Of a stretch of 64,000 bases of DNA, positions 1 through 10,128 are shown piece after piece; position 1 is the stretch's first letter, and each line of letters begins with the position of its first letter. A program made the position numbers and the translations under genes. The notes under the pieces are model-generated. The model saw only the letters and a list, made by a program, of their open reading frames with translations, did no database searches and was not told the origin of the DNA. The stretch is from Parvibaculum indicum (lineage in GTDB: Bacteria > Pseudomonadota > Alphaproteobacteria > Parvibaculales > Parvibaculaceae). The stretch is taken from the NCBI RefSeq assembly GCF_011762095.1, contig NZ_JAASQO010000003.1, positions 124,001-188,000 on the forward strand, written 5' to 3'.

Positions 1-1
1 C

Positions 2-3000
2 GAAGACGCCATGGCCGGACTTATCAGTTCGGACCCGACCGAGGTGGTCGATTATCTGTCGGTCGGCCTGATCGCGGTCGGCGACAGCGCCTCGGCCACC
101 AACTATGAAGGCGGCTCGATCTTCGCGACCGGTCAGGATGCCGGGGGTATGCTGGTGATCGCGACTTCGCCGGAAGGGACGGCCTCGGGAAGGAACGACG
201 GGTCGATCTCGACCGGTCAGGCGGTATACGAGCCGTATGCCACGCCCGGTTATCATGATGCCGCGGTCGGCATGCTGGTGATCGCCGATGACGGCGGTGC
301 GACCGTCTACAATGGCGGCGACATCGAAACCTATGGCGTCGGCAGCATGGGGGCCGTCGCGGGCGCCCGTGGCGATGCCACGGCGACGAATTCCGGCACG
401 ATCTCCACCGGGACCGTGCAGGGCGAGGCCTATTCCGCCGGCGAGGAGAGTCGCACCTCGCCCGGTCTCGTGGCCCTGTCGACGGCCGCCGATGCGACCG
501 CGACGAATTTGGCTTATGGCGTGATCGAAACCTCCGGCGACAATTCCTCCGGCATGGTGGCGCTGGCGCCGGAAGGCACGGCGGCCGCGCATAATTACGG
601 CAGGGTCACGGTCAACGGCGAAGTGGACGGGATTGCCGCGGAAGAACTCGTCGGGATCCTCACCGGTGCCGGCGAGCCTTACGTGTCGGAGGAAACGGCG
701 GCGAAATATCTCGTGACCGGCGTGGTGGCCATCGGCGACCGGGCCTCGGTCTGGAACCATGAAGGGGCGACCGTCACGGCAACCGGTCAGGATGCATCGG
801 GCATGCTGGCCGTTGCCACCTCCACCGAATATGCCGCGCTGGCGCACAATGACGGCACCATCTATGCGGGGCTGACGGAGGGCTATCACGACGCAGCCTT
901 CGGCATGGCCGCCATCGGTGGCGAAGGCGGTGCGGCCGTCAACAATACGGGCGACATCCAGACGGGCGGCCTGCTGGGCTTCGGTGCCCTCGCCGCATCG
1001 GATGGCAACGCCGTCGGGTACAATTCCGGCACCATCACCACCGGTAGCGAGGAAATGGCCGGCGATACGCTGGGTGGCTTCGGTATCGCTGCGGCCTCGG
1101 TCAGCGGCAAGGCCTATATCGGCAATAGCGGCGATATCGAAACCTTCGGCCCGGCGGGCCTTGGCGCTGTCGCCATCGCGGGCGGTACGCCCGACGGGCT
1201 CGGGGAGCCCGAGGCTCCCTTCTGGGTAATGGCGAAATACCTGCCCGAGATCGTTGCCGAATACGGCACGGCTCTGGTGCTCAACGATACCGAGGCAAGC
1301 ATCGTCACGCATGGCGATTTCGGCATCGGCGCCGCCGCTGTCGGTTTCCTTGCCGGTGTTGAAAACCGGGGCGAGATCCGGACGGACGGTCTGGCATCCG
1401 TCGGCGCGGCGTCGCTCGGGCTTTATGCCAGCGTGCATAATGCGGAAGGCGGCACGATCACGACCGGTGCCGCCGATGGCGATGACATCGGGGCTGTCGG
1501 TATGCTGGCCGGCGGTTTGCGCCTGGGCGCGGCGGAGAATGACGGCACCGTCACGACCTATGACACGGGCGGCGTCGGTGTCGCAGCCATCGGCGCCAAA
1601 TATGCGGTGGCGCAGAACGGCTATGACGGCAGCATCACGACGCATGGCGACTACAGCCTCGGCATGGTGTCGGCAAGCCTCTTTGCCGCGGCGGCCTATA
1701 ATGACGGCGAGATTTCGACCGGCGGCGACGTCTCCATGGGTGTCGCGGCTGTCGGCTCGCTCTATGCGGTTCTGGACGAACTCGATCCGGACATCACCTC
1801 CGGTATCCTCGACGGCGTCGAAGATTACCTGGAAGGCCTCGATGCGCCCGGCGAGTTCGGCGAAGCTTCCGGCACCCTTGCCGCGAACGGCGAAGGTGGC
1901 ACTGTCGACACGGAAGGCGATTTGTCGGTCGGCGTGATGGCGCTCAACTTCGACAATGAAGCTCGCGCAGGCAATATCGGTCACGTTACCACAAGCGGCG
2001 AATATGCCGCCGGCGTGGCTGCGTTCAGCGTCGGCGAGGACGCCTATGCCTATAACAACGGCTCCATCGAAACCTCGGGCGACTACTCGGCGGGTCTGAT
2101 GGCGTCCGGCGGCGCCCAGCCGGTCTGGACGCTGTTCCATGCGACCGGTCTCGGCTCATACGATCTGGAAGCGGTCTTCCCCGATCTCGAGCCTGAGGAC
2201 ATGGAAGGCGATGCCGTTGCCGTCAACTACGAAGACGGCGCGATTTCGACAACCGGCTATTCCGCGACGGGCGTTGAGGCCTGGACGACCAACGGCTATG
2301 CGGCGGCCGTCAATTTAGGCACCGTGACGACGGGGTCGGAAATCGTGCCGCTGACGCCAAGTTATGACGGTGCCGATTCGGCCGGCCTGTGGGCATTCAG
2401 CTGGGGCGACGACGTGCTCTCCACCGCCTATGCCCTCAATGCCGGCACGGTGACGACCTGGGGCGACGACGCCGCGGGTATGCGGGTCGGGGCAGTGCAG
2501 GAAGGGGTCGATATCACCGGTAGCGGTGCGATGGAGGGGGCCGTCGACGGCGCCATCATCGTGGCTCGCGCGGAAAATGCCGGCGACATCGTAACGCATG
2601 GCGACGGCTCCGACGGCATCGCCGCCGAAGCGAACGGCGACGTGCGCTACTACGACTATGTCGAGTATGAGATCGTCCATCTGGACGCCGGCGCGAGTGT
2701 CGACAATAGCGGCTCCATCACGACATATGGCGATTACAGCAACGGTGTGAGCGCGCAGGGCCCGCATGTCGAAGTCGTCAATGAAGCGGATGCCACGATC
2801 ACGGTGAACGGCGACTATTCGGTCGGTATCGAGGCGCGTTCCTTCGGCCTGGCCACCACCGAGGTCGAAAATGCCGGCACCATCACGGTCAATGGCGACT
2901 ATTCGGCGGGCATCTATGCCACGGGCGAATACGTTACCATCGAGAATGGCGCGACCGGCGTGATCGACGCTTCGGACTCCTATGCCGGTGTCATTCCGGG

Positions 3001-5170
3001 TGATGAGTACGGTCTCGGTATTCTCGTGAACGACTCCCGCGACATCACCATCGACAATGCCGGCAAGATCTACGGCACGGTCGCGGTGGGGCATGCGCTC
3101 GGCTTTCACATCGACGCCATGTTCTATAACGACACCGACCTCACCAATACCGGCACCATCGAAGGCAATGTGATCCTCGCTTCCGGCGACGACACGGTGC
3201 TGAACGAGGGCGGCACGGTCTCGGGCGGTATCTATACCGGCAGGGGCGACGACGAGGTCACTATCTCCGGCACCGGCAACGAGATCGGATACGGTATCCA
3301 CTCCGCCGCGGACGAATACGACTATTCGACGCTGACCTTCGAGCAGACCGACAAGCTGACGCTGGACAACGGCGCCGCACACAGCATCTTCGAGGGGCCG
3401 GGCGGCCTGTCGCCCGAAGGTGCCAATGGTCTTGCGATCAGCGGTTTCGACCGTATCGATTTCAAGGACGGCACCACCGTTTTCGACGAAACCGACATCC
3501 TGACCAACAAATATGCAGGCGATATCGTTCTGCATCAGGGGGCCAAGGTCTCTGCGCTGGACGATATGTGGATCGGCGCAGGCTCCTTCCAGGTTGGTAC
3601 CGGATCGGGCGAAGGGATCGATACCTATGCCGATCTGGAACTCACCCATGGCGCGGCCGTCTATTCCACCGCGGATTTCGATTTCGCCAATGGCGGTCGC
3701 TTGATCGTCGGCATCAACGGCGACGACGATACGGGCTTCATCTCCACGACGGGATCGATGACGGTCGCGGGCCCGACGCTGGACGGCGAAACGGTGGTCG
3801 AACCGGGCTTTACCGTCTATGCGAATGTGATCGCAGGCATCGACCTGACCGTGGGGCACGATCTCGACATCGGTTATGCCGAAGAAGGCGTCTATCTGAC
3901 AGGCGACGCGGCTCCCACCGCGGTCGACAATTCGATCCTCTTCAACTTCACCTCCGGCGCGAACGAACATGATTTCTACCTGACGGTCGGCCGCGAGCAG
4001 ACGATCAACGACATCATCGACGATGGCGGCGACGGCACACCGAACAAGGACAGCATCTCCAGCGCGCTGGAAGGCTATCTCGCCAATGTGCCGAAGGATA
4101 ACCCGATCGTCGTTTATCTCTCGGGCAACTGGCCGAACGATCCCGAGGCTCAGGCCGCGGCGCTTCGCAAGCTGGTCGAGGAAACGGTGCCGGAAGAGGC
4201 GGCTCTTTCGGGCCAGAGCCTGGTCGCGGCCACCGATGCGGTGCTCGACCTGATCATGGACCGCCTGAGCGGTGGCGGTTTCCAGACCGCCTCCAGCGAA
4301 AGCGGCGTGAGCGGCGTCTCGGCCGGCGACATGCCGCTTGGCGGCGACGGCAACTGGGCTCTCTGGGGCCGGGCCGGCAAGAACTGGGCGACCTTCACGC
4401 CGTCCGGCGCCAATGGCTTCGATGCCGATAGCTGGGGCGTCTCCGGCGGCATAGACGGCGAGCTTGCCGACAATCTGCGAGTGGGTGTCTCCTACTTCTA
4501 CACCAAGGCCGATTTCGACGAGAACGGGGCCGGCGCAAACAGCAATGCCGATATCGACGGCAACGGGGTCGTGGTCTATGCGACCTACCGGCCGGCACCC
4601 TGGTACCTCAATGCCTCGCTGGGCTATGGCTGGAACAGCTACAAGAGCAAGCGCTTCGTGACGGGCTTCGGCACGAACGAAGCGAACTATGACGGCAAGC
4701 AGATCATGGGGCGCGCCGAACTCGGTTACATCCTCTCCGAGGGGGCGCTCGACATCACGCCGCATGTCGGTTTGCGGGTGAACCTGCTCGATATCGACGG
4801 CTACACGGAAACAGGACCCGCGCCGGCCGTTACGGTCGATAGCCGGGACGTCAACAGCGTTCGCGGCGTGCTGGGCCTGGGGCTGCGTTACACGGCCGAT
4901 CTGGGCAACGCTGGCAAGATCGTTCCGGAAGGATATGTCCGCCTGCTGAACGAGTTCGGCAGTCCGGACGAGGCCATCACCGGCAATATCGTCAGCGGCG
5001 GGGCCTTCAGCACCAAAACCGTCGCCCGGGACGATCTGAGCTATGCCTTGGGAGCGGGCCTGACCTATGCGATGAACGACAGCGTCAGCCTTCGTGTCCA
5101 CTACAATGGTGAATTCCAGAGTGACTATGACGAACACGCGGTCTCCGCATCGTTCCGCTTCGCCTTCTGA
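2..5170 (+). CDS. Autotransporter (type V secreted) outer-membrane protein, 5' partial
   Basis: The frame stays open to the window edge, no ribosome binding site precedes the ATG at 11 and no signal peptide is seen, so the true start lies upstream. About 1,440 residues form a passenger built of many short Gly/Asn/Thr-rich units of the type N-x-G-x-I-x-T-x-G-D-x-S-x-G, as expected for a right-handed beta-helix. Residues around 1050-1090 carry GDD-rich turns. The last ~275 residues (from the GNWALWGRAGKNW segment near nt 4350) look like an autotransporter beta-barrel and end in the typical terminal Phe (SFRFAF). It probably exposes or releases an adhesin-like passenger at the cell surface. The ligand cannot be predicted. 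A low-complexity passenger explains the long antisense frames opposite it. Confidence 0.9.
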   Translation, partial: EDAMAGLISSDPTEVVDYLSVGLIAVGDSASATNYEGGSIFATGQDAGGMLVIATSPEGTASGRNDGSISTGQAVYEPYATPGYHDAAVGMLVIADDGGATVYNGGDIETYGVGSMGAVAGARGDATATNSGTISTGTVQGEAYSAGEESRTSPGLVALSTAADATATNLAYGVIETSGDNSSGMVALAPEGTAAAHNYGRVTVNGEVDGIAAEELVGILTGAGEPYVSEETAAKYLVTGVVAIGDRASVWNHEGATVTATGQDASGMLAVATSTEYAALAHNDGTIYAGLTEGYHDAAFGMAAIGGEGGAAVNNTGDIQTGGLLGFGALAASDGNAVGYNSGTITTGSEEMAGDTLGGFGIAAASVSGKAYIGNSGDIETFGPAGLGAVAIAGGTPDGLGEPEAPFWVMAKYLPEIVAEYGTALVLNDTEASIVTHGDFGIGAAAVGFLAGVENRGEIRTDGLASVGAASLGLYASVHNAEGGTITTGAADGDDIGAVGMLAGGLRLGAAENDGTVTTYDTGGVGVAAIGAKYAVAQNGYDGSITTHGDYSLGMVSASLFAAAAYNDGEISTGGDVSMGVAAVGSLYAVLDELDPDITSGILDGVEDYLEGLDAPGEFGEASGTLAANGEGGTVDTEGDLSVGVMALNFDNEARAGNIGHVTTSGEYAAGVAAFSVGEDAYAYNNGSIETSGDYSAGLMASGGAQPVWTLFHATGLGSYDLEAVFPDLEPEDMEGDAVAVNYEDGAISTTGYSATGVEAWTTNGYAAAVNLGTVTTGSEIVPLTPSYDGADSAGLWAFSWGDDVLSTAYALNAGTVTTWGDDAAGMRVGAVQEGVDITGSGAMEGAVDGAIIVARAENAGDIVTHGDGSDGIAAEANGDVRYYDYVEYEIVHLDAGASVDNSGSITTYGDYSNGVSAQGPHVEVVNEADATITVNGDYSVGIEARSFGLATTEVENAGTITVNGDYSAGIYATGEYVTIENGATGVIDASDSYAGVIPGDEYGLGILVNDSRDITIDNAGKIYGTVAVGHALGFHIDAMFYNDTDLTNTGTIEGNVILASGDDTVLNEGGTVSGGIYTGRGDDEVTISGTGNEIGYGIHSAADEYDYSTLTFEQTDKLTLDNGAAHSIFEGPGGLSPEGANGLAISGFDRIDFKDGTTVFDETDILTNKYAGDIVLHQGAKVSALDDMWIGAGSFQVGTGSGEGIDTYADLELTHGAAVYSTADFDFANGGRLIVGINGDDDTGFISTTGSMTVAGPTLDGETVVEPGFTVYANVIAGIDLTVGHDLDIGYAEEGVYLTGDAAPTAVDNSILFNFTSGANEHDFYLTVGREQTINDIIDDGGDGTPNKDSISSALEGYLANVPKDNPIVVYLSGNWPNDPEAQAAALRKLVEETVPEEAALSGQSLVAATDAVLDLIMDRLSGGGFQTASSESGVSGVSAGDMPLGGDGNWALWGRAGKNWATFTPSGANGFDADSWGVSGGIDGELADNLRVGVSYFYTKADFDENGAGANSNADIDGNGVVVYATYRPAPWYLNASLGYGWNSYKSKRFVTGFGTNEANYDGKQIMGRAELGYILSEGALDITPHVGLRVNLLDIDGYTETGPAPAVTVDSRDVNSVRGVLGLGLRYTADLGNAGKIVPEGYVRLLNEFGSPDEAITGNIVSGGAFSTKTVARDDLSYALGAGLTYAMNDSVSLRVHYNGEFQSDYDEHAVSASFRFAF

Positions 5171-6251
5171 CGAAGGCGCGGCAACCGAAAACGGACGGCA
5201 TCCCGAAAGGGGTGCCGTCCCGCTTTTCGACCCTGCCAATATCGAATATCGGCCGGTCTGGCGCAGGGACGATGAACGGGTCATGCGCGATGCCATGGAG
5301 ATGTGGCAGGCCGAAGGCATTCTGCCCGAAGGCGTCGACCCGGCCGCGCGCGCCAGAGAACTCGTCATCGCCATCTATGATGGAGAGACGCTGGCCGGAT
5401 GTCTCACCGCGGAGGTCCATCCCCTGCGCGAGCTGGGAGAAAAGTTCGCCTTCGCCCGCAGTTTCATTCGCCCGGCCTGGCGCGGTGCGCGGCTGACGGA
5501 TCGATTGATGATCGACGGTCATGCCGAACTCGGTCGATGGGCCGCGGCGCATCCCGACGAGAAGCTGGCCGGATCCGCCGCGATCTACCAGAACCACAAT
5601 CTCGGTGCCCGGCCGGTGGAGCCGTCGGGCCTGACCTTGTTCGGCTATACCGGCAAGGGGCTTCAGAAGCGCGTTCTATGGTTCGACCACTATCGCTTGC
5701 CGGTCGACGATCCGGCTCATGCGGAGGAGGCGGCGTCGGCGGGGCAAGCGAGCTGGCGTCTGACCCCGGTCGGACGGAACGGCGCGGATGATCGCGCCTT
5801 GCGCGAGGAAGCATGCCGTTTCTGGCGCGACCGGAATGTCTTTGCGCCGAACACGGATCTTTCCGGCCCCGCCGCGGCGTTGAGCGTGATGGCGCATGAC
5901 GGGGAAGAGATGATCGCAACCTCTTCGCTTCGTATCGTCCCGCTTCCGGCCCTTCGGCGACGCTTTGTCATGCTTCGCTGTTTCGTGGCGCCGAGATGGC
6001 GCGGGACCGGCTTGCGGGAAGCGCTGGCCGCTGAGAATTTCCGGCTCACCGAAACGGATTTCGCCGCCTCGGACAGCCCGGCATCGCCCGCAGGTATGCT
6101 GACGATTTGCGGCGGCGAGGATCGCTCCCCCCGGCCCATTGACGGCGCCGGCTTTATGCTGGCCGGCTATGCGCCGGAGCGCGATCAGGTTCGCTTGCGC
6201 TGGTTCGGCCATGCGCGGATCGCCCCCGCGCGCCGCCCTCTGTCGGCGTGA
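5127..6251 (+). CDS. Tandem GNAT-like two-module protein, paralogue A
   Basis: 374 residues if the ATG at 5127 is used; GTG 5094 and ATG 5106 are alternative starts, all inside the 3' end of the autotransporter gene. No start codon lies between 5190 and 5284 that would keep the conserved IEYRPVW segment, so overlap is required. The protein consists of two similar halves (about residues 38-195 and 208-365). Each has an acetyl-CoA-loop-like segment (RPAWRGARL, APRWRGTGL) and ends with a conserved closing motif of the form L-x-GY-x4-Q-x-R-x-x-WF-x-H. It is clearly paralogous to the gene at 11381-12397. The acyltransferase fold is inferred from these segments only; substrate and function are unknown. 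Confidence 0.7.
   Translation: MTNTRSPHRSASPSDEGAATENGRHPERGAVPLFDPANIEYRPVWRRDDERVMRDAMEMWQAEGILPEGVDPAARARELVIAIYDGETLAGCLTAEVHPLRELGEKFAFARSFIRPAWRGARLTDRLMIDGHAELGRWAAAHPDEKLAGSAAIYQNHNLGARPVEPSGLTLFGYTGKGLQKRVLWFDHYRLPVDDPAHAEEAASAGQASWRLTPVGRNGADDRALREEACRFWRDRNVFAPNTDLSGPAAALSVMAHDGEEMIATSSLRIVPLPALRRRFVMLRCFVAPRWRGTGLREALAAENFRLTETDFAASDSPASPAGMLTICGGEDRSPRPIDGAGFMLAGYAPERDQVRLRWFGHARIAPARRPLSA
5193..5227 (+). terminator. Hairpin resembling a terminator for the autotransporter gene
   Basis: Twelve-base stem (5193-5204 with 5209-5220, one G-U pair) closed by a GAAA tetraloop and followed by CGCTTTT. It begins 23 bases after the autotransporter stop codon, where a terminator would be expected, yet it lies inside the predicted 5' coding part of the next gene. 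The T-run is short, so termination would be partial. Confidence 0.4.
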
Positions 6252-6373
6252 AGAAAAATTGTTCTTTAAAACAGTTAGTTAGGTCATTGTGCGCTGCATG
6301 ATTTCCGCATGCCGAAGTGAGTGGTATGCTGACGGTTCCGCCATGGGGGAGTGTGCGGAAGCGGGGAGGAAAC

Positions 6374-6988
6374 ATGAACGAGCATGCGGCATTGGGCTAT
6401 CTGCAATCGGACGCAAACCCGTTGATCCGGGCGATCGAGGCGGGGGTTGCGATCATGCGGTCGGAAGAGGCGTTCCGTCTCTATTCGGTGGCGCTGATTG
6501 CGGCGCTGCTGCTGGTGTCGGTCATGGTGGTCTGGCGTATCCTGGCCGGCGCGGCGGCCGACAACGCTCCCGAGCATGATACGCGCCGGCGTCTTGCCCA
6601 TCGCTTCACCGGCTTGATGATCTGGGGCTTCGGCGTGCCGAGCCTTGCACTCTTCGGCGGGATTGCCGCCTATGTCGACCTCATCGGCGGTGCGCCGGTC
6701 TTCGTCGAGGCGGCAAGCGGTCAGGCGGCGACGGTGCCGGGTCTGGGCGCCATCGCGCTTTTCGTCACCGCCCAGTTCGTGCAGGCGGCGCTTCTCGACA
6801 TCTTCCATATCTATGCGAGCTTCGGGGCGACGCTGAGCGTTCACCCGAAGGCGGCAGCGTTCGGCGCGGTGGTCATTGCCTATCGCATCGTCATCGCCCT
6901 CTCGACCCTGGGGCTCCTCTATTTCCTCTGGCGCTCCACGCGCATTCTGTCGCGCGCCGTGGCGTCGTCGAAATCGCAACACGCCTGA
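6374..6988 (+). CDS. Hypothetical polytopic membrane protein
   Basis: 204 residues from the ATG at 6374, chosen because GGGAGG lies a few bases upstream; an earlier in-frame start at 6317 has no such site. Hydrophobic stretches at about residues 37-58, 79-105, 121-145 and 160-185 predict four membrane helices. A short charged loop (DTRRRLAH) follows the first. I do not recognise the family. It ends 17 bases before the convergent end of the RND pump gene, so it is not part of that operon. Function unknown. Confidence 0.7.
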   Translation: MNEHAALGYLQSDANPLIRAIEAGVAIMRSEEAFRLYSVALIAALLLVSVMVVWRILAGAAADNAPEHDTRRRLAHRFTGLMIWGFGVPSLALFGGIAAYVDLIGGAPVFVEAASGQAATVPGLGAIALFVTAQFVQAALLDIFHIYASFGATLSVHPKAAAFGAVVIAYRIVIALSTLGLLYFLWRSTRILSRAVASSKSQHA

Positions 6989-7005
6989 AGAGCGCGACCG
7001 GCCGT

Positions 7006-10000
7006 TCAGTCGGCGCTTTCCGGCAGCTCGACCTGCTGCGCGGCTTCGCGTTCCAGCCGTTTGCGCGTGTCGTCCGGCGCACCCGTATGGCGGGCGAGCG
7101 CCTGATAGGCGACCGGTACGACGAAAATCGTGAAGACGGTCGCGGAGATCACACCCGAAAACACGACCAGGCCGATGGCCGCGCGCGTTTCCGACCCCGC
7201 TCCGAAGGAAAGGATGAGCGGCACCGCGCCCGCCGCTGTCGTCACGCCTGTCATCAGGATGGGGCGCAGGCGAATGGTGGATGCTTCTATCAGCGCGTCG
7301 CGGAACGGGCGGCCTTCGCTGCGCAGCTGATTGGCGAACTCCACGATCAGAATGCCGTTCTTCGCCGCCAGCCCGACCAGCATGATAAGCCAAATCTGCG
7401 TATAGATGTTGAGCGAGCCGCCGGTGAGATAGATGCCCGCCAGCGCACCTGTCATGGCAAGCGGCACGGTGGCGATGATGATGACGGGATGGATGAAACT
7501 TTCGAACTGCGCCGCCAATACGAGGAACACGACGAGCAGGCCCAGCGTGAAAACGAAGGCGAGCGATCCGCCCGACTCGATGAAGTCGCGAGACTGACCC
7601 TTGTAGTCGATGACCGCCGACGCCGGCAGCTTCTCTCTTGCCTGGGTCCGCAGATAGTCCAGCGCGGCCCCCAGCGAATAGCCCTCGGCCAGATCGGCCT
7701 CGATGGTGATGGCGCGCACACGGTTGAACCGGTTGAGGCTCGACGGGCCGGCATATTCGGTCACTTTCACCAGATTGGCGAGCGGAATGAGCTCTCCGGT
7801 CCGGTTTGAGCGGACGAAGATATTGTTCATGTCCGCCGGCGTTCGCTGTTGGCTGCGCTCGCCCTCCAGGATCACGTCATATTCCTCGCCATCCTCGATA
7901 TAGGTGGTGACGCGCCGGGACCCCATGAAGGTTTCGAGCGTACGGCCTATGTCGTCCACGGTGACGCCGAGATCGCCCGCCCGGTTCCGGTCGATGGAAA
8001 CGCGGATCTGCGGTTTCGTTTCCTTGTAGTCGTCGTCCACGTTCAGCAGGTTCGGATTGTCCTGCCGTATCGTGTCTTCGAGAATGTCGCGCCATTCGGC
8101 AAGCTGCGCATAGGTGCCGCCGCCGATCACGAATTCGACGGGCTTCGACGTGCTGCCTCCAAAGCCCTGCCGCATGATGGGAGAAATGCGCACCCCGGCG
8201 AGATCGTTCGTCTTCTCGCGGATCTCGTCCATTATGACCCCGGCGGGCCGTCGGTCGCTCCAATCCGCCAATACGCAGATGGCGATGCCGGTATTGAAGC
8301 TCGACAGATTGCCGAAGCTGCGCGGTGCGCGTATCAGCAGGCGCTTCATCTCCCCGCTTTCGACATAGGGCGTCAATCGCGTCTCGATCTCGTCCATATA
8401 GTCGCTCATATAGGAAAAGGACGCGCCCTCGGGTCCGTTGACGGAAAGGAAGAACACGCCGCGATCTTCCTTCGGCGCATATTCCGACGGTATCGCGACA
8501 AAGAACGCATAGGCGGCGCCCACCAGGGCGAGGAAAACGCCAAAAGTGATGATGGGTTTGCCAAGCGCCTTGTCGAGCGCCTGCGCATACCCGCCTTGTA
8601 GCCGGTCGAAACCCGCATCGATCAGCCGCACCAGTTTCGGCTGGCCTTCCGGTTTCTTCAGCAACTTGGAGGCGAGCATGGGCGAGAGCGAAAGCGCCGC
8701 GAAGGCGGAAAAAGCGATGGCGGCCGCCATGGTCACCGCGAATTCGGTGAAGAGCCGTCCGATCTGGCCTTCGATGAAGGCAAGCGGCAGGAACACAGCC
8801 ACCAGAACCAGTGTTGTCGCGATGACGGCGAAACCCACCTGTCTCGCCCCCCGAAAGGCGGCGACGAGCGGCGTCTCGCCTTCCTCCATCCGGCGATGGA
8901 TGTTTTCCAGCACCACGATGGCATCGTCCACCACCAAGCCGATAGCGAGCACCAGCGCCAGCAGCGTCAGCAGGTTGATGGAAAATCCCAATGCGTAAAG
9001 CGCGATACACGAGGCGATGAGCGACACGGGCACTGTCGCCGCAGGGATGAGCGTGGCACGCAGGCTTCCCAGAAAGAGGAAGATCACCAGCACCACGAGG
9101 ACGATCGCGATGCCGAGCGTTTTATAGACTTCCCGCACGGCCCCTTCCACGAACACGGAACGGTCGTAGCTCTGTTCGATCGACATGCCCCCGGGCAGGT
9201 CGCGGTTGACGAGCGCGGCTTCCCTTTTCGCCGCCGCCGCCACGGAGAGCGTATTGGCCTGGGACTGCTTGATAATGCCGAGCCCGACCATCACCACGCC
9301 ATTGCCGCGATAGAAGGTCCGGTCTTCCTCCGCCGCGCGCTCCACACGTGCCACATCGCCGAGGCGTACCAGATAGCCGCCCGTGCCCCGCCCGAGAACC
9401 AGCGCGCTGAAATCGCCGGCGGTATGGAACCCGCGTTCCACGCGCGCGGTGAACTGGCGCTGCGTCGACTCCACGCTGCCCGCGGGCAGCTCCACATTCT
9501 CCGCTCTCAGCGCGTTTTCCACGTCGTCGACGGTCAGCCCGCGCGCGGCCAGCGCCGTCCGGTCGAGCCAGATGCGCATGGCATAGGAGCGTGCACCCGA
9601 GAGCCGGACCCGGGCCACCCCGTCCAGCACCGAAAAGCGGTCCACCAGGTAGCGCCGTGCATAATCCGTCAGCTCCAGCACGCTCATCTGCGTGCTCTGC
9701 ACATTGAGCCACATGATGACGTCGTCGCTGGAGTCGACTTTCTGGATATCCGGCGGATCGGCGTCTTCGGGCAGATTGTCGACGACGCCCGACACGCGGT
9801 CGCGAATATCGTTGGCGGCTTCGTCCACATCGCGCCCGGGATTGAACTCGATGGTGATCTCCGATTCGCCGTCGCGGCTTTCCGAGCTGATGAAGGCGAT
9901 GCCGGAAATGCCGGCGATCCGGTCTTCGATCACCTGCGTGATCCGTGTCTCGATCACCTGCGCCGCGGCGCCGGGATATTCCGTGTCGATGGAAACGATG

Positions 10001-10128
10001 GGCGGGTCGATATCGGGATATTCGCGCAAGGGCAGGCGTTCATAGGAGATGACCCCCACCGCGATCAGCAGGAGGCTCATCACGGCGGCGAAAACGGGCC
10101 GTGTGACCGATATGTCGGAGAGCTTCAT
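7006..10128 (-). CDS. RND (HAE1-type) multidrug efflux transporter
   Basis: 1,040 residues, full length for an AcrB/MexB-type inner-membrane pump that exports hydrophobic compounds using the proton motive force. The N-terminus [14 protein letters not shown] is typical of the family. Helix 4 carries the paired aspartates of the proton relay ([12 protein letters not shown]), and two large periplasmic loops separate the two halves of the transporter. Its start codon overlaps the stop of the upstream adaptor gene (ATGA at 10125-10128), so the two are translationally coupled. No TolC-type outer-membrane channel gene is in this window, so the pump presumably uses one encoded elsewhere. Substrate unknown. 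Confidence 0.93.
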   Translation of the reverse strand: MKLSDISVTRPVFAAVMSLLLIAVGVISYERLPLREYPDIDPPIVSIDTEYPGAAAQVIETRITQVIEDRIAGISGIAFISSESRDGESEITIEFNPGRDVDEAANDIRDRVSGVVDNLPEDADPPDIQKVDSSDDVIMWLNVQSTQMSVLELTDYARRYLVDRFSVLDGVARVRLSGARSYAMRIWLDRTALAARGLTVDDVENALRAENVELPAGSVESTQRQFTARVERGFHTAGDFSALVLGRGTGGYLVRLGDVARVERAAEEDRTFYRGNGVVMVGLGIIKQSQANTLSVAAAAKREAALVNRDLPGGMSIEQSYDRSVFVEGAVREVYKTLGIAIVLVVLVIFLFLGSLRATLIPAATVPVSLIASCIALYALGFSINLLTLLALVLAIGLVVDDAIVVLENIHRRMEEGETPLVAAFRGARQVGFAVIATTLVLVAVFLPLAFIEGQIGRLFTEFAVTMAAAIAFSAFAALSLSPMLASKLLKKPEGQPKLVRLIDAGFDRLQGGYAQALDKALGKPIITFGVFLALVGAAYAFFVAIPSEYAPKEDRGVFFLSVNGPEGASFSYMSDYMDEIETRLTPYVESGEMKRLLIRAPRSFGNLSSFNTGIAICVLADWSDRRPAGVIMDEIREKTNDLAGVRISPIMRQGFGGSTSKPVEFVIGGGTYAQLAEWRDILEDTIRQDNPNLLNVDDDYKETKPQIRVSIDRNRAGDLGVTVDDIGRTLETFMGSRRVTTYIEDGEEYDVILEGERSQQRTPADMNNIFVRSNRTGELIPLANLVKVTEYAGPSSLNRFNRVRAITIEADLAEGYSLGAALDYLRTQAREKLPASAVIDYKGQSRDFIESGGSLAFVFTLGLLVVFLVLAAQFESFIHPVIIIATVPLAMTGALAGIYLTGGSLNIYTQIWLIMLVGLAAKNGILIVEFANQLRSEGRPFRDALIEASTIRLRPILMTGVTTAAGAVPLILSFGAGSETRAAIGLVVFSGVISATVFTIFVVPVAYQALARHTGAPDDTRKRLEREAAQQVELPESAD

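Noticed and set aside
2315-5374. 1,019-residue open frame antisense to the autotransporter
   Set aside because: Shadow frame caused by GC-rich codon bias and repetitive passenger; low-complexity His/Asp/Ala-Arg composition, no domain and no ribosome binding site.
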